A DNA stretch of 64,000 bases from [Mycobacterium] crassicus (GCF_020181615.1 NZ_CP084029.1:3764800-3828799); one strand, 5' to 3'. Positions 36,995 to 48,610 are shown, counted from the stretch's first letter. The notes: generated by a model from the sequence alone, not told the origin. Made by a program: numbers and translations.

Positions 36995-37180
36995 TCACCA
37001 GCTGCTCTTCTGCACGCCGGGCAGTTCGCCCGCGTGCGCCATCTCGCGAAGGCAGATCCGGCACAGGCCGAATTTGCGCAGCACCGCACGGGGACGGCCA
37101 CACTTGTTGCAGCGGGTGTAGGCGCGCACCGCGAACTTGGGCTTGCGGGCCGCCTTGTTAACCAACGCCTTCTTCGCCAT
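36995..37180 (-). CDS. rpsZ: Ribosomal protein S14, zinc-binding type Z
   Basis: A 61-residue S14 of the short, zinc-containing class: the four ligands are visible as CNKC and CRIC around residues 24-43. This is the housekeeping (C+) form in mycobacteria; the zinc-free AltRP form expressed in zinc limitation would be elsewhere. ATG 37180 gives the usual MAKKALVNK start and follows rplE by four bases. Confidence 0.96.
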   Translation of the reverse strand: MAKKALVNKAARKPKFAVRAYTRCNKCGRPRAVLRKFGLCRICLREMAHAGELPGVQKSSW

Positions 37181-37184
37181 CAGG

Positions 37185-37748
37185 TCACTTCTCCTTGAAC
37201 GGAAAGCCGAGTGCCCGCAGCAGCGCTCGTCCTTCATCGTCGTTCGTCGCCGAGGTGACGACGGTGATGTTCATGCCACGCGGGCGGTCAATCGAGTCCA
37301 CGTCGATCTCGTGGAACATCGACTGCTCGGCCAGCCCGAAGGTGTAGTTGCCGGAGCCGTCGAACTGCTTGGGCGACAGTCCGCGGAAGTCGCGGATACG
37401 CGGCAGCGCGATCGAGGTCAGCCGGTCCAGGAACTCCCACATCCGGTCACCGCGCAGCGTCACGCGGGCGCCGATCGGCATGCCCTCGCGCAGCTTGAAC
37501 TGGGCGATGGACAGCCGGGCCTTACGGATCTCCGGTCGCTGACCGGTGATCAACGCCAGGTCGCTGACCGCGTTGTTGATCAGCTTGGCGTCCCGGGCGG
37601 CTTCGCCGACGCCCATGTTCACCACGACCTTCACCACGCCCGGGATCTGCATCACGTTGGCGTAGTTGAACTCTTTGTTGAGCGCGTCGCGAATCTCTTC
37701 GCGGTATTTCACCTTCAGCCGGGGCTGGATCTTCTCTGCCGTAGTCAT
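37185..37748 (-). CDS. rplE: Ribosomal protein L5
   Basis: A 187-residue 5S rRNA-binding protein of the large-subunit central protuberance. [43 protein letters not shown] (split here only for length) and [11 protein letters not shown] are characteristic. Its ATG is two bases from the rplX stop. Confidence 0.97.
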   Translation of the reverse strand: MTTAEKIQPRLKVKYREEIRDALNKEFNYANVMQIPGVVKVVVNMGVGEAARDAKLINNAVSDLALITGQRPEIRKARLSIAQFKLREGMPIGARVTLRGDRMWEFLDRLTSIALPRIRDFRGLSPKQFDGSGNYTFGLAEQSMFHEIDVDSIDRPRGMNITVVTSATNDDEGRALLRALGFPFKEK

Positions 37749-37750
37749 CC

Positions 37751-38068
37751 CTAGATGTCCTTGCCGTTGCGCTTGGAGACGCGAACCTTCTTGCCGGACT
37801 CGGCGTCCACCCGGTAACCGATCCGGGTGGGCTTGCCATCGGAGTCGACGACCATCACGTTCGACACGTGGATGGCGGCCTCCTGCGTGACGATCCCGCC
37901 CGAGGACGCGCCGGCCTCGTTGGCCGAGTTCGCGACGTGCTTCTTGATCCGGTTCACGCCCTGGACCAGAACCCGGTTACGGGTCGGGAACGCCTTGAGG
38001 ACCTTGCCCTTGGCGCCCTTGTCCTTGCCGGCAATGACCAGCACCGTGTCGCCCTTGTGGACCTTCAT
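37751..38068 (-). CDS. rplX: Ribosomal protein L24
   Basis: A 105-residue assembly-initiator protein of the 50S subunit with a KOW motif near the start ([20 protein letters not shown]). [10 protein letters not shown] and [19 protein letters not shown] are conserved. It abuts rplN exactly (stop and start separated by no bases), supporting coupled translation. Confidence 0.97.
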   Translation of the reverse strand: MKVHKGDTVLVIAGKDKGAKGKVLKAFPTRNRVLVQGVNRIKKHVANSANEAGASSGGIVTQEAAIHVSNVMVVDSDGKPTRIGYRVDAESGKKVRVSKRNGKDI

Positions 38069-38437
38069 TTACAGCACCTCCGGGGCCAGCGAGACGATCT
38101 TCATGAACTTCTTCTCGCGCAGCTCGCGGCCGACCGGCCCGAAGATGCGGGTTCCGCGCGGGTCGTTGTCGGCCTTGATGATCACCGCGGCGTTCTCATC
38201 GAACTTGATGTAGCTGCCGTCGGCACGGCGACGCTCCTTAGCGGTGCGCACCACGACGGCCTTGACGACATCACCCCGCTTGACGTTGCCGCCCGGGATG
38301 GCGTCTTTGACGGTCGCGACGATGACATCACCGATGCCTGCGTATCGTCGCGACGAGCCGCCGAGCACCCGGATGCACAAGATCTCCTTGGCGCCGGTGT
38401 TATCGGCGACCTTCAACCGCGATTCCTGCTGAATCAC
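38069..38437 (-). CDS. rplN: Ribosomal protein L14
   Basis: A 122-residue protein at the 50S interface. [18 protein letters not shown] and the C-terminal [12 protein letters not shown] are classical. It is the first gene of the spc block here. In most bacteria it directly follows rpsQ, but in this chromosome the sulfatase genes and an eccE-like gene intervene, so it needs its own promoter (see 38586-38614). Confidence 0.97.
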   Translation of the reverse strand: MIQQESRLKVADNTGAKEILCIRVLGGSSRRYAGIGDVIVATVKDAIPGGNVKRGDVVKAVVVRTAKERRRADGSYIKFDENAAVIIKADNDPRGTRIFGPVGRELREKKFMKIVSLAPEVL

Positions 38438-38585
38438 CAGATCTCCTCAATAATCGAGTCGACGCTCGGCATGGCGGTGCCAGCCGGAGTCGCCCCGGAC
38501 GTGCGTGGTCTTGCAGTTCTTACGGAACCGATGAGCACGCAGGGTCAGCTTTCGCTGGCCGAGGTCTGCTCACGGCAACCCCTGA

Positions 38586-38614
38586 AGTCTAGGCGACAGG
38601 GCTTCCAGCACCAA
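38586..38614 (-). promoter_or_regulatory. Predicted promoter of the rplN (spc) operon
   Basis: On the minus strand TTGGTG (38614-38609) and TAGACT (38591-38586) are exactly 17 bases apart, giving a leader of about 140 bases before rplN. The -35 box lies inside the hairpin 38606-38624. Confidence 0.45.
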
Positions 38615-38624
38615 ATCGGTGCTG
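38606..38624 (-). terminator. Hairpin after the formylglycine-generating enzyme gene
   Basis: CAGCACC, a five-base loop and GGTGCTG form a perfect 7-bp stem 27 bases past the stop of the upstream gene. It has no U-tract and overlaps the predicted -35 box of the rplN promoter, so it may be a weak terminator or an operator. Confidence 0.35.
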
Positions 38625-38650
38625 TTCGGGCGTCTCAACCCGCCGGGGAA

Positions 38651-39517
38651 TCAGCCCGCCACGCAGCGAAACCCGATATGGCTGGTCGCGGTGTCCTGCG
38701 ACTGCGGCGAACGAGCCGTGGCCCGGTACCGGTGGCAGTACTCCGGTGCGCACAGGTGCGATCCGCCCTTGAGGGTCTGACTGACGGCCGGATCGGCCGC
38801 GCCGGCGGGCGCGCAACAGGACTTCGGGGGTGCCAGACCGTCTTGGAGCCGGTGATGGGGACTGAACTCGGTGGCGGTCCACTCCCAAACATTGCCGATC
38901 ATGTCGAGCAGACCCCATTCGTTCGGCGGGAACGTTCCCACCGGTGAGGTCCCGGCCCAGCCCAGCGCGCCGTCGTTGCGATAGGGAAAGGCGCCCTGCC
39001 AGGTGTTGGCCATCAGCGCGCCACCCGGCTTCTCCTCCTCACCCCAGGGATAGGTACCGCGGCCTCCGGCGCGCGCGGCGTATTCCCACTCGGCTTCGGT
39101 CGGCAGGCGCCGCCCGGCCCACCGGGCGTAAGCCGCCGCATCGGGATAGGCGACCTGCACCACCGGGTGATCGTCGCGCCCCGCCAGATCGCTGCCCGGG
39201 CCGAGCGGATACCGCCAACTCGCGCCGGGAACCCACCGCCACCACTGCCGCCAGTCACGCAGGTCGACCGGCCCGGCCGTCGGGGTGAAGACCAACCCGC
39301 CCGGTTCGGCGTCATAACCCGGATCAAGGTCCTGCTCGGCGACAGTCACATAGCCGGTGGCGGCGACGAATTCACCGAACTGCCCGTTGGTCACGGGGTG
39401 GCGTTCGATCGCGAACGGCGCCACCGTCACGGTGTGGATCGGGGCCTCTTCGGGATAGAAACTCGTCGACCCCATCCTGAAGGTGCCGCCGGAGATGTCG
39501 ACGAGTTCGGTCAGCAT
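38651..39517 (-). CDS. Formylglycine-generating enzyme (sulfatase-activating)
   Basis: A 288-residue enzyme of the SUMF1/FGE family. It oxidises the Cys of a CxPxR motif in sulfatases to formylglycine using O2 and copper. The two active-site cysteines are Cys256 and Cys261 in SHLCAPEYCHRYR, matching the pair known from M. tuberculosis Rv0712. Other landmarks are RLPTEAEWEYAARAG and IGNVWEWT. No signal peptide is present, as expected for bacterial cytosolic FGE. It starts four bases after the arylsulfatase stop, so enzyme and client are co-expressed. Confidence 0.93.
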   Translation of the reverse strand: MLTELVDISGGTFRMGSTSFYPEEAPIHTVTVAPFAIERHPVTNGQFGEFVAATGYVTVAEQDLDPGYDAEPGGLVFTPTAGPVDLRDWRQWWRWVPGASWRYPLGPGSDLAGRDDHPVVQVAYPDAAAYARWAGRRLPTEAEWEYAARAGGRGTYPWGEEEKPGGALMANTWQGAFPYRNDGALGWAGTSPVGTFPPNEWGLLDMIGNVWEWTATEFSPHHRLQDGLAPPKSCCAPAGAADPAVSQTLKGGSHLCAPEYCHRYRATARSPQSQDTATSHIGFRCVAG

Positions 39518-39521
39518 CGCC

Positions 39522-41888
39522 TCAGTCCCGCGAGAATGCCGCCGCCAGACTCCTTTTCACGTCCAGGTACGGCTCACCGCTGACGTCCACGGCGACATCG
39601 GCGATGGTCCCCCCGGTGAAGCCGAACGGCGCCCGGTACGCCGACGAGACCGCCTGCCCGGTGTTGCGCCCGACGCTCACCCCGCCGCCGGCCAGCGCGA
39701 ACGCTCCCGGCTGGATGATCATGTCCGCCATCGTGGCGACCACCGCGTCGTCGATGTACAGCGAACCCTCGCCGACCGGCGTGTGACTGCCCTCGACGGT
39801 GCCGCTGCGCGCGAAGCGCACCCCGAACGTGTGCTGCCCCAGCGGAATCGGATCGGGTGAGGACAGCCACTGTTCGCGTTCGCCGAGGAAGTTGTAGACG
39901 TAGTGCAGCCGGCCGTCGGCGACGAACAGCACATGTCCACCGTGCCGAGCGCCCTGCTTGAACAACACGCCCTCGGCGGTGGCGGAGGACACCGTGACTC
40001 GCGCCAACACCGTGAAGGAGCGGCCGCGCAGCTCGACGCAGGCCCCCAGCGGCACCTCGGAGGTATGCGGGTAGTAGGTGTAGCTGGTGCGGTCGCCGGA
40101 CAGGTAGGGCCGCTGCCTGCTGGTCATCTCGAAGATGTTCAGGTCGGCCAGCGGCAAACCCTGGTACTTCTCGGCTTCGGCGAACCACAGCTCCCGGAGT
40201 TCCTCGAGCTTCTCCGGATGCTCGGCGGCCAGATCCCGGCATTGACTGCGGTCGTCCTCGATGCGGTAGAGCTCCCAACGGTCGGCGTCGAAGTGACCCC
40301 AGCCGGACGGCGTCGCGGCGTGGACGGTGTTGGCGAACCAGCCTCGGTGCCAGATCCCACGGGTGCCGAGCATGGAATAGAACTGGGTGTGCTTGCCGGT
40401 GTCGGCAGCCGGATCAGCAAGCGCGGCTTTGAAACTGACCCCCTCCAGCGGTCGTTGCGGAATGCCGCGCACGGTCTCGGGAGGGTCGATCCCGAGTAGG
40501 TCGTAGACCGTCGGGGTCACGTCGCACACATTGACGTAGGTGTCGCGCACCTCGCCGCGGGCGGCGATTCCGTTGGGCCAGCTGACGATCGCGGGGTCGG
40601 CGATGCCACCCTCGTGCGAGGCATAGCGCTTGTAGAGCTTGTAGGGCGTGTTGAACGCCATCGCCCACCCGATCGGGTAGTGGTTGTAGGTCTGGGGGCT
40701 GCCCAGCTCGTCGAAGAGCTTCATCGCCTCTTCGACGGTGTCGATGTAGCCGTTGAAGAACTTGTTCTCGTTGGGAGACCCGTTGGGGCCGCCCTCGCCG
40801 CTGGCGCCGTTGTCGGAGATCACCACGACGATGGTGTTGTCGAGTTGTCCGGACTCCTCCAGGTAATCCAGGATCCGGCCGATCTGGGCGTCGGTGTAAC
40901 TCTGGAATCCGGCGAACACTTCGGCCATCCGGGCGAACAGGCGCTTTTCGGTGTCGTCGAGGCCGTCCCACGGCCGCACCGTGTCCAGCGTCGGCCAGGG
41001 CTGACCGTCGGCGCTGGTCGCATCGAGGTAGGGGTTGATCTCCGAGAGCTCGGTGTCCGGCGGCACCAGGCCCAGCTTCTTCTGGTTGGCCAGCACGATC
41101 TCCCGGTACTGTTCGTAGCCCATGTCGAAGCGGCCGGCGTAGCGATCGGCCCACTCGGTGAACACGTGGTGCGGGGCATGGCCGGCGCCGGGGCAGACAT
41201 AGCCGAACCAGGGCTTCCCGGGCGCGATGGTCTGCGCGTCACGGATGAATTCGATGGTCTTCTCGGCAATGTCCTTGGACAGGTGGTAGCCGTCCTCCGG
41301 GGTGGCCGGCGGCGCCACCGGGTGGTTGTCGTAGACCAGGTCCGGATACCACTGGTTGGTCTCGCCGCCCATGAACCCGTAGAACCGTTCGAACCCGCGC
41401 TGGGTCGGCCAGTGCCGCCGAGTGGCGGCCATGTTGGACTCTTCCATCGGAGTCAGGTGCCACTTGCCGACGCAGAAGGTGTTCCAGCCCCGCTCGGCGA
41501 GCACCTCGGACAGCAGTGCGGTCTCGAACGGGATGCGCCCACTGCAGTTGGGGAAGCCGTCGGTGAACTCTTCGATGGTCGCCATACCGACGCTGGTGGC
41601 GTTGCGACCGGTCAGCAGTGCCGCTCGGGTCGGGGAACACAGTGCGGTGGTGTGGAATTGGGACAGCCGAACGCCGCGCTCGGCGATCCGGCTCATCGTC
41701 GGCATCTCGACCAGCCCGCCGAAGCAGTCCCAGGTGGCGATACCGGTGTCATCCCAGACCAGGTAGAGCACGTTGGGTGCGCCGTCGGGGGCGCTCGGCG
41801 CCGCGAACGGACCCCAGTCCGGTTCGGAATCCCTGATGTCGACGTCGATCTTGCCCTGGAAGTTGTTCAAACCCGCGCCACTCACCAT
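39522..41888 (-). CDS. atsA: Arylsulfatase
   Basis: A 788-residue type I sulfatase that hydrolyses sulfate esters. The formylglycine site is Cys84 in ALCSPTRAALLTGR (CxPxR). Metal-binding residues are in VWDDTGI near the N terminus and in VVISDNGASGEGG. The C-terminal 180 residues form a beta-rich region. Length and order match M. tuberculosis AtsA (Rv0711, about 787 residues), which also sits with its activator between rpsQ and rplN. No signal peptide is evident, so the substrate is probably intracellular, perhaps sulfolipid-like or scavenged sulfate esters (inference). Confidence 0.93.
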   Translation of the reverse strand: MVSGAGLNNFQGKIDVDIRDSEPDWGPFAAPSAPDGAPNVLYLVWDDTGIATWDCFGGLVEMPTMSRIAERGVRLSQFHTTALCSPTRAALLTGRNATSVGMATIEEFTDGFPNCSGRIPFETALLSEVLAERGWNTFCVGKWHLTPMEESNMAATRRHWPTQRGFERFYGFMGGETNQWYPDLVYDNHPVAPPATPEDGYHLSKDIAEKTIEFIRDAQTIAPGKPWFGYVCPGAGHAPHHVFTEWADRYAGRFDMGYEQYREIVLANQKKLGLVPPDTELSEINPYLDATSADGQPWPTLDTVRPWDGLDDTEKRLFARMAEVFAGFQSYTDAQIGRILDYLEESGQLDNTIVVVISDNGASGEGGPNGSPNENKFFNGYIDTVEEAMKLFDELGSPQTYNHYPIGWAMAFNTPYKLYKRYASHEGGIADPAIVSWPNGIAARGEVRDTYVNVCDVTPTVYDLLGIDPPETVRGIPQRPLEGVSFKAALADPAADTGKHTQFYSMLGTRGIWHRGWFANTVHAATPSGWGHFDADRWELYRIEDDRSQCRDLAAEHPEKLEELRELWFAEAEKYQGLPLADLNIFEMTSRQRPYLSGDRTSYTYYPHTSEVPLGACVELRGRSFTVLARVTVSSATAEGVLFKQGARHGGHVLFVADGRLHYVYNFLGEREQWLSSPDPIPLGQHTFGVRFARSGTVEGSHTPVGEGSLYIDDAVVATMADMIIQPGAFALAGGGVSVGRNTGQAVSSAYRAPFGFTGGTIADVAVDVSGEPYLDVKRSLAAAFSRD

Positions 41889-42129
41889 TACCCACTTCGC
41901 TGTCGGCCCCCGGATCGGGTGCGAGACTACCGGCTCGGGCGACGACTCCGGGTTCTTTCCGATCGTACGGCGACCTCACTTCGCGCGATCGGGTCGTCGC
42001 GCCAGACGCCGGAACATCAGGTGACCGATACCACGGCCCTGGGATGTTTGGCGTCCGCCTCGAATGGCAATCCACGCCGACGGCGCAGTCCAGAAAGATC
42101 AGTAGTCCACAAAGATCATCGGGGGGACC

Positions 42130-43317
42130 ATGAGGGCGCAGCACACGTTTGGGTTGAATCTGTCCTGGCTGCGCGTCACCACGGTCTTCCTCATCGACCT
42201 GGCGATCCTGGGGATCGCGAGGCACTGGCCCGACCAACTCGGCTCGGCCACCCGCGCCTGGTGGCCCGGGGTCGGGCTCGTCGCCCTGGTGACGGCGGCA
42301 GCACTGATCACCCACCGCCGGATGCCCCTGACGACCGTGGCGGCAGCGCGGGTGTTCGATCGATTCGCCGATCCGGTGACCTTGTTGACCGAGGGGCGCA
42401 CGGCCGCTTTCGACCATCGGCGCCGCTACAGCCGCGAAGTCGTCGGGGTCCGCGAATACCGGGGCCGGCTGGTCACCGTGATCGCTGTGGCGGCGCCGCC
42501 GGCGGAGATCAACGGGCGGCACCGCCGCGGCCCACAACCGGCGACGGCGCTACCTGCCGGACTTGTAGCCGCCAACCTGCGGCAATTCGACGTCCGGTTG
42601 GACGGCATCGATGTGGTGTCGGTGCGGACCGGCGAGAGCGCCGGCGATGACACGGACGACGAAGCGGCAAGCCCGCAGATGCCGTCCGCGCCGAGCCAAC
42701 ACGACACCTGGCTGATCCTGCGCATGGATCCGATGCACAACGCGGACGCGGTCGCCGTCCGCGATTCGGTGGCCGCCACCCTGGCCGCCGCCACCGAACG
42801 GCTGGCCCACAACCTGCAGGAATGCCACCTCGACACCCGAGTCCTGACATCCGAAGAGTTCGACGAGGTCGACGCCGCGGTGTTGGCCGGCCTCCAACCC
42901 ACCCGGATCCGCCGGCGACGGCGCCGGTTGAAGCAGAACCAACGCAAGGGGCCCAAGCACTACGCGGCCACCTTCTGGATGTCACCGCGCGACATCGACT
43001 CGGAGAACCTGGAGCAGTTGTGGGAGCCCACGGTCGACACCACCGCCGTCACGGTCCGGTTGGCATCACGAAACAGCCGCACCGAAGTGTCGGTGTTGGT
43101 GCGCTACCACAGCGCCAGCCGGCTACGCCGAAATGCCTGGGCCGGACTGAACAGACTCAACGGCAGGCAACTGACCGCGCTGCGCAGCAGCCTGCCGACA
43201 CCGATGCGCAGGACCCTGGCCGTGCCCGCCCGCGTGATGAACAGTGAAGAGACGCTGCAGGTTCCGCTCGGGCTGACCACCCGGCGACCGCTGGCGCGGG
43301 TCAGAATTCCGGCGTAA
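42130..43317 (+). CDS. EccE-like type VII secretion membrane protein, orphan
   Basis: A 395-residue protein with two N-terminal membrane segments (about 14-32, VTTVFLIDLAILGIA, and 46-64, WWPGVGLVALVTAAALIT), a conserved region starting at VVGVREYRGRLVTVIAV, and a soluble domain typical of EccE, the peripheral core subunit of ESX membrane complexes. A basic stretch of arginines lies near 275-283. GGGGGGA precedes ATG 42130. No eccB, eccC, eccD, mycP or esx gene is nearby, so it either serves a complex encoded elsewhere or has diverged. It is read against all its ribosomal and sulfatase neighbours. The call rests on topology and sequence resemblance, not a profile search. Confidence 0.7.
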   Translation: MRAQHTFGLNLSWLRVTTVFLIDLAILGIARHWPDQLGSATRAWWPGVGLVALVTAAALITHRRMPLTTVAAARVFDRFADPVTLLTEGRTAAFDHRRRYSREVVGVREYRGRLVTVIAVAAPPAEINGRHRRGPQPATALPAGLVAANLRQFDVRLDGIDVVSVRTGESAGDDTDDEAASPQMPSAPSQHDTWLILRMDPMHNADAVAVRDSVAATLAAATERLAHNLQECHLDTRVLTSEEFDEVDAAVLAGLQPTRIRRRRRRLKQNQRKGPKHYAATFWMSPRDIDSENLEQLWEPTVDTTAVTVRLASRNSRTEVSVLVRYHSASRLRRNAWAGLNRLNGRQLTALRSSLPTPMRRTLAVPARVMNSEETLQVPLGLTTRRPLARVRIPA

Positions 43318-43343
43318 CCCGGACACGACCCCGAACGCGACAA

Positions 43344-43364
43344 GGCCCCGCGATATGCGGGGCC
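43344..43364. terminator. Convergent terminator between the eccE-like gene and rpsQ
   Basis: GGCCCCGC, loop GATAT and GCGGGGCC form a perfect 8-bp GC-rich stem between the two convergent genes. There is no U-run, as is common in mycobacteria. Confidence 0.75.
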
Positions 43365-43386
43365 CCGTCGTTACTACGGCGTCGTA

Positions 43387-43710
43387 CTACTTGGCCTTCT
43401 CCAGGATTTCCACCAGGCGCCAGCGCTTCGTCGCCGACAACGGGCGGGTCTCCATCAGCGACACGCGGTCGCCGATGCCGGCCGTGTTGTTCTCGTCGTG
43501 CGCCTTGACCTTCTTGGTGGTCCGGATGATCTTGCCGTACAGCGGGTGCTTCATACGGTCTTCGAGCTCCACGACGATGGTCTTCTCCATCTTGTCGCTG
43601 ACCACGTAGCCGATCTGCGTCTTACGGCGGCCCCGCGGCTTCTCCGTGCGCGGAGTGTGCTTGGGACCCTTCTCCGCCGCGGCGCCCTTGGTCTTTGCAG
43701 CCTCTGCCAT
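43387..43710 (-). CDS. rpsQ: Ribosomal protein S17
   Basis: A 107-residue primary 16S rRNA-binding protein. [20 protein letters not shown] and [22 protein letters not shown] are diagnostic. It carries a 28-residue Lys/Ala-rich extension at the N terminus, shorter than the one in M. tuberculosis. Its ATG overlaps the rpmC stop by one base. It is the last gene of the S10 operon here. Confidence 0.96.
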   Translation of the reverse strand: MAEAAKTKGAAAEKGPKHTPRTEKPRGRRKTQIGYVVSDKMEKTIVVELEDRMKHPLYGKIIRTTKKVKAHDENNTAGIGDRVSLMETRPLSATKRWRLVEILEKAK

Positions 43711-43952
43711 TACGATGCCTCGCCTTCAGAACCATCGGGACCGGACGCCAGGCCCAGTTCCCGTTCGCGCAACACGGTGTAGATGCGCGCAATCTGGTGG
43801 CGCACCGTGCGGAGCCGACGGTTGTTGCTGAGCTGCCCGGTCGCCATCTGGAAACGCAGGTTGAACAGCTCTTCTTTGGATTCGCGCAGCCGCTCGACAA
43901 GCTCGTCGGCGTTAAGCTCGCGCAGTTCGCCGGCGGTCACTCCCACTGCCAT
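43710..43952 (-). CDS. rpmC: Ribosomal protein L29
   Basis: An 80-residue two-helix protein near the peptide exit tunnel. [20 protein letters not shown] and [19 protein letters not shown] are characteristic. It overlaps rplP and rpsQ by one base each, so the three are coupled. Confidence 0.96.
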   Translation of the reverse strand: MAVGVTAGELRELNADELVERLRESKEELFNLRFQMATGQLSNNRRLRTVRHQIARIYTVLRERELGLASGPDGSEGEAS

Positions 43953-44368
43953 CAGAACTGCTCCTCTCGGGTGACGATGCGCGCCTTGATCGGCAGCTTG
44001 TGGATCGCCCGGGTCAGTGCGGCGCGGGCGATTTCCTCATTCGGGTAGCTCAACTCGAACAGCACCCGGCCGGGCTTGACGTTGGCGACCCACCATTCCG
44101 GGGAACCCTTACCCGAACCCATCCGGGTCTCGGCGGGCTTCTTGGTCAGTGGGCGGTCCGGGAAGATGTTGATCCAGACCTTGCCACCACGCTTGATGTG
44201 CCGGTTGATGGCGATACGGGCGGACTCGATCTGCCGGTTGGTGACGTAGGCGTGCTCCAGTGCCTGGATGCCGAAGTCACCGAAGGTCACCGCGGTACCG
44301 CCGCTGGCGAGGCCGCGCTGTTTCGGGTGGTGCTGCTTACGGTGCTTGACCTTGCGGGGGATCAACAT
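43952..44368 (-). CDS. rplP: Ribosomal protein L16
   Basis: A 138-residue protein close to the A site of the 50S subunit. [19 protein letters not shown] and [20 protein letters not shown] are strongly conserved. The length is normal. Confidence 0.97.
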   Translation of the reverse strand: MLIPRKVKHRKQHHPKQRGLASGGTAVTFGDFGIQALEHAYVTNRQIESARIAINRHIKRGGKVWINIFPDRPLTKKPAETRMGSGKGSPEWWVANVKPGRVLFELSYPNEEIARAALTRAIHKLPIKARIVTREEQF

Positions 44369-44370
44369 GA

Positions 44371-45805
<1,435 letters not shown>

Positions 45806-45809
<4 letters not shown>

Positions 45810-46087
45810 CGGCGCTTAGCCTTCCGGTCGTCTTTGATGTGTCCCTTGAAGGTGCGCGTCGGAGCGAATTCGCCGAGCTTGTGCCCGACCATCGACTCGG
45901 TGACGAATACCGGGACATGCTTGCGGCCATCGTGTACGGCGAACGTGTGCCCGATGAAATCCGGGATGATCGTCGACCGACGCGACCAGGTCTTGATGAC
46001 CTGCTTGGTGTTCTTCTCGTTCTGTGCGTCGACCTTCTTGAGGACATGGTCGTCGACGAACGGGCCCTTCTTGAGGCTGCGTGGCAT
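45806..46087 (-). CDS. rpsS: Ribosomal protein S19
   Basis: A 93-residue 30S head protein. [19 protein letters not shown] and [20 protein letters not shown] are diagnostic. It lies between rplB and rplV in the standard S10 order. Confidence 0.97.
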
Positions 46088-46105
46088 CGTTTTCCCTCCG
46101 CTTCC

Positions 46106-46942
46106 CTAGCGCTTCTTGCCGGTGCGCCGGCGTCGGACGATGAGCTTGTCACTGGGCTTGTTCGGCCGGCGGGTGCGACCCTCCGGCTTACCCCACGGGC
46201 TGACCGGGTGCCGGCCGCCGGAGGTCTTACCCTCACCACCACCGTGCGGGTGGTCGACCGGGTTCATCACCACACCACGGACGGACGGGCGCTTGCCCTT
46301 CCACCGCATGCGGCCGGCCTTACCCCAGTTGATGTTGGCCTGCTCGGCGTTGCCCACCTCGCCGACGGTGGCGCGGCAGCGCACGTCGACACGACGGATT
46401 TCACCCGACGGCATACGCAGCGAGGCGTAGGCGCCTTCCTTGCCCAGCAACTGAATGCTGGAGCCGGCCGAGCGGGCCATCTTGGCGCCGCCACCCGGCC
46501 GCAACTCCACCGCGTGCACCATGGTGCCCGCCGGGATGTTGCGCAGCGGCAGGCTGTTGCCGGGCTTGATGTCGGCGTTGGGGCCCGACTCCACCACGTC
46601 GCCCTGCGACAGACCCTGCGGGGCGATGATGTAGCGCTTCTCGCCGTCCAGGTAGTGCAGCAGCGCGATGCGCGCGGTGCGGTTCGGGTCGTACTCGATG
46701 TGCGCGACCTTCGCGTTGACGCCGTCCTTGTCGTGGCGACGGAAGTCGATCACCCGGTAGGCACGCTTGTGGCCACCGCCCTTGTGCCGGGTGGTGATCC
46801 GGCCGTGGGCGTTACGCCCGCCCTTGCCGTGCAGCGGTCGAACCAGCGACTTCTCCGGGTGGGAGCGGGTGAGCTCGGCGAAATCGGAGACGCTGGCACC
46901 GCGACGACCGGGGGTCGTCGGCTTGTACTTGCGGATTCCCAT
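46106..46942 (-). CDS. rplB: Ribosomal protein L2
   Basis: A 278-residue core 50S protein needed for peptidyl transferase and subunit joining. [20 protein letters not shown] and [20 protein letters not shown] (with the functionally important His) are characteristic. Confidence 0.97.
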   Translation of the reverse strand: MGIRKYKPTTPGRRGASVSDFAELTRSHPEKSLVRPLHGKGGRNAHGRITTRHKGGGHKRAYRVIDFRRHDKDGVNAKVAHIEYDPNRTARIALLHYLDGEKRYIIAPQGLSQGDVVESGPNADIKPGNSLPLRNIPAGTMVHAVELRPGGGAKMARSAGSSIQLLGKEGAYASLRMPSGEIRRVDVRCRATVGEVGNAEQANINWGKAGRMRWKGKRPSVRGVVMNPVDHPHGGGEGKTSGGRHPVSPWGKPEGRTRRPNKPSDKLIVRRRRTGKKR

Positions 46943-46969
46943 GTCAGTTAGGTCTCTCTCTCACTCCGG

Positions 46970-47272
46970 TCAGGCCGGTGCGGCGAACAGGTCGATCGGC
47001 TTGCTGCCGGGCGCCAGGGTCACGATGGCGCGCTTGGTGTCCTTGCGCTTGCCGTAGCCGGCCCGGGCACGCTTGCGCTTACCCGGCCGGTTCGCGGTGT
47101 TCACCGACGCGACCTTGACGGAGAAGATCTTCTCGATGGCGATCTTGATCTGCGTCTTGTTCGAGTCGGGCCGCACCACGAAGGTGTACACGTTGTCCTC
47201 GATCAGCCCGTAGGACTTCTCCGAGATGACCGGCGCGAGGATGATGTCGCGGGGATCGGTGATGGTCGCCAT
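46970..47272 (-). CDS. rplW: Ribosomal protein L23
   Basis: A 100-residue protein at the tunnel exit, the docking site for trigger factor and [22 protein letters not shown] and [20 protein letters not shown] are typical. Its ATG overlaps the rplD stop by one base. Confidence 0.97.
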   Translation of the reverse strand: MATITDPRDIILAPVISEKSYGLIEDNVYTFVVRPDSNKTQIKIAIEKIFSVKVASVNTANRPGKRKRARAGYGKRKDTKRAIVTLAPGSKPIDLFAAPA

Positions 47273-47943
47273 CAGGCCGAAACCTCCTCGGTTGTGGCGG
47301 TGTGAGCCTCGATGTAGGCGTTCAGGGCCTCGACGCTGAACACCACGTCGTCGGCACGCAGCACATCGTGGGTGTTGAGCTGGTCCGGGGACAGGATGTG
47401 CACACCGGGCAGGTTGCGCACGCTCTTGGCACCGGTCTCATCGGCCCGGCCGATGACGATCAGCACCTGCTTGCGGTCGGTGATCGAACCCAGGAACGCC
47501 TTGGCGCTCTTGGTCGACGGGGTCTGCCCGCTCACCAGTTCGGTGACCGCGTGGATCCGGCCGTTGCGCGCCCGGTCCGACAGTGCACCGCGCAGGGCGG
47601 CGGCGATCATCTTCTTCGGGGTGCGCTGGCTGTAGTCGCGCGGCTTGGGGCCGTGCACCACACCACCACCGGTGAACTGCGGGGCGCGGGTCGAGCCCTG
47701 ACGAGCCCGGCCGGTTCCCTTCTGGCGGTAAGGCTTACGGCCACCGCCGCTGACCTCACCGCGGGTCTTGGTCGAGTGCGTGCCCTGACGAGCCGCGGCC
47801 AGCTGCGCGATGACCACCTGGTGCATCAGCGCGATGTTGGCGGGAGCGTCGAACAGCTCGGCGGGCAGCTCGACCGAGCCGCTCTTCTTGCCGTCCGGGG
47901 TCTTGACGTCAATCTTCAGTGCTGCTTGCTCTTTGGCGGCCAT
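47272..47943 (-). CDS. rplD: Ribosomal protein L4
   Basis: A 223-residue protein whose long loop reaches the exit tunnel ([20 protein letters not shown]). In E. coli L4 also represses the S10 operon by attenuation; no such leader structure can be claimed here. The stop and start overlap its neighbours by one base. Confidence 0.97.
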   Translation of the reverse strand: MAAKEQAALKIDVKTPDGKKSGSVELPAELFDAPANIALMHQVVIAQLAAARQGTHSTKTRGEVSGGGRKPYRQKGTGRARQGSTRAPQFTGGGVVHGPKPRDYSQRTPKKMIAAALRGALSDRARNGRIHAVTELVSGQTPSTKSAKAFLGSITDRKQVLIVIGRADETGAKSVRNLPGVHILSPDQLNTHDVLRADDVVFSVEALNAYIEAHTATTEEVSA

Positions 47944-48596
47944 TACTTCTCACCCTTTTTGATCGCGCTGCGGACCAGAACCAGCCCACCGTTGCGGCCC
48001 GGAATGGCGCCCTTGATCAACAGCACACCGTTCTCGGCGTCCACCTTGTGCACCACCAGGTTCTGAGTGGTGACGCGGTCGTTACCCATCCGACCCGACA
48101 TCCGGGTGCCCTTGAACACCCGGCCGGGGGTCGAGCAGCCGCCGATCGAACCGGGACGGCGGTGCACCGCCTGGGCGCCGTGTCCGGCGCCCTGGCCGGC
48201 GAAGCCGTGCCGCTTCATGGTGCCGGCGAAGCCCTTGCCCTTCGAGGTGCCGGTGACGTCCACGAAGGCGCCGTCGACGAAGATCTCGGCGGTCAGCTCC
48301 TGGCCGACCTCGTAGCCGGCCGCGGCGGCCTCGTCGTCGAGACGCAGCTCGGCGAGGTGACGGCGGGGGTTCACACCAGCGGCGGCGTACTGACCGGTGA
48401 CCGGCTTGTTCACCTTGCGGGGGCTGATCTCGCCGTAGGCGAGCTGCACGGCGCTGTAGCCGTCGCGCTCGGGGGTACGGATGCGGGTCACCACGTTGGG
48501 CCCGGCCTTGACGACCGTGACCGGCACGACCTTGTTGTTCTCGTCGAACACCTGCGTCATGCCCAGTTTGGTACCCAAAATACCTTTGCGTGCCAT
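47943..48596 (-). CDS. rplC: Ribosomal protein L3
   Basis: A 217-residue 50S protein near the peptidyl transferase centre. [20 protein letters not shown] and [20 protein letters not shown] (loop reaching the A site) are diagnostic. It is the second gene of the S10 operon. Confidence 0.97.
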   Translation of the reverse strand: MARKGILGTKLGMTQVFDENNKVVPVTVVKAGPNVVTRIRTPERDGYSAVQLAYGEISPRKVNKPVTGQYAAAGVNPRRHLAELRLDDEAAAAGYEVGQELTAEIFVDGAFVDVTGTSKGKGFAGTMKRHGFAGQGAGHGAQAVHRRPGSIGGCSTPGRVFKGTRMSGRMGNDRVTTQNLVVHKVDAENGVLLIKGAIPGRNGGLVLVRSAIKKGEK

Positions 48597-48610
48597 GGTT
48601 TTCGGTGCTC

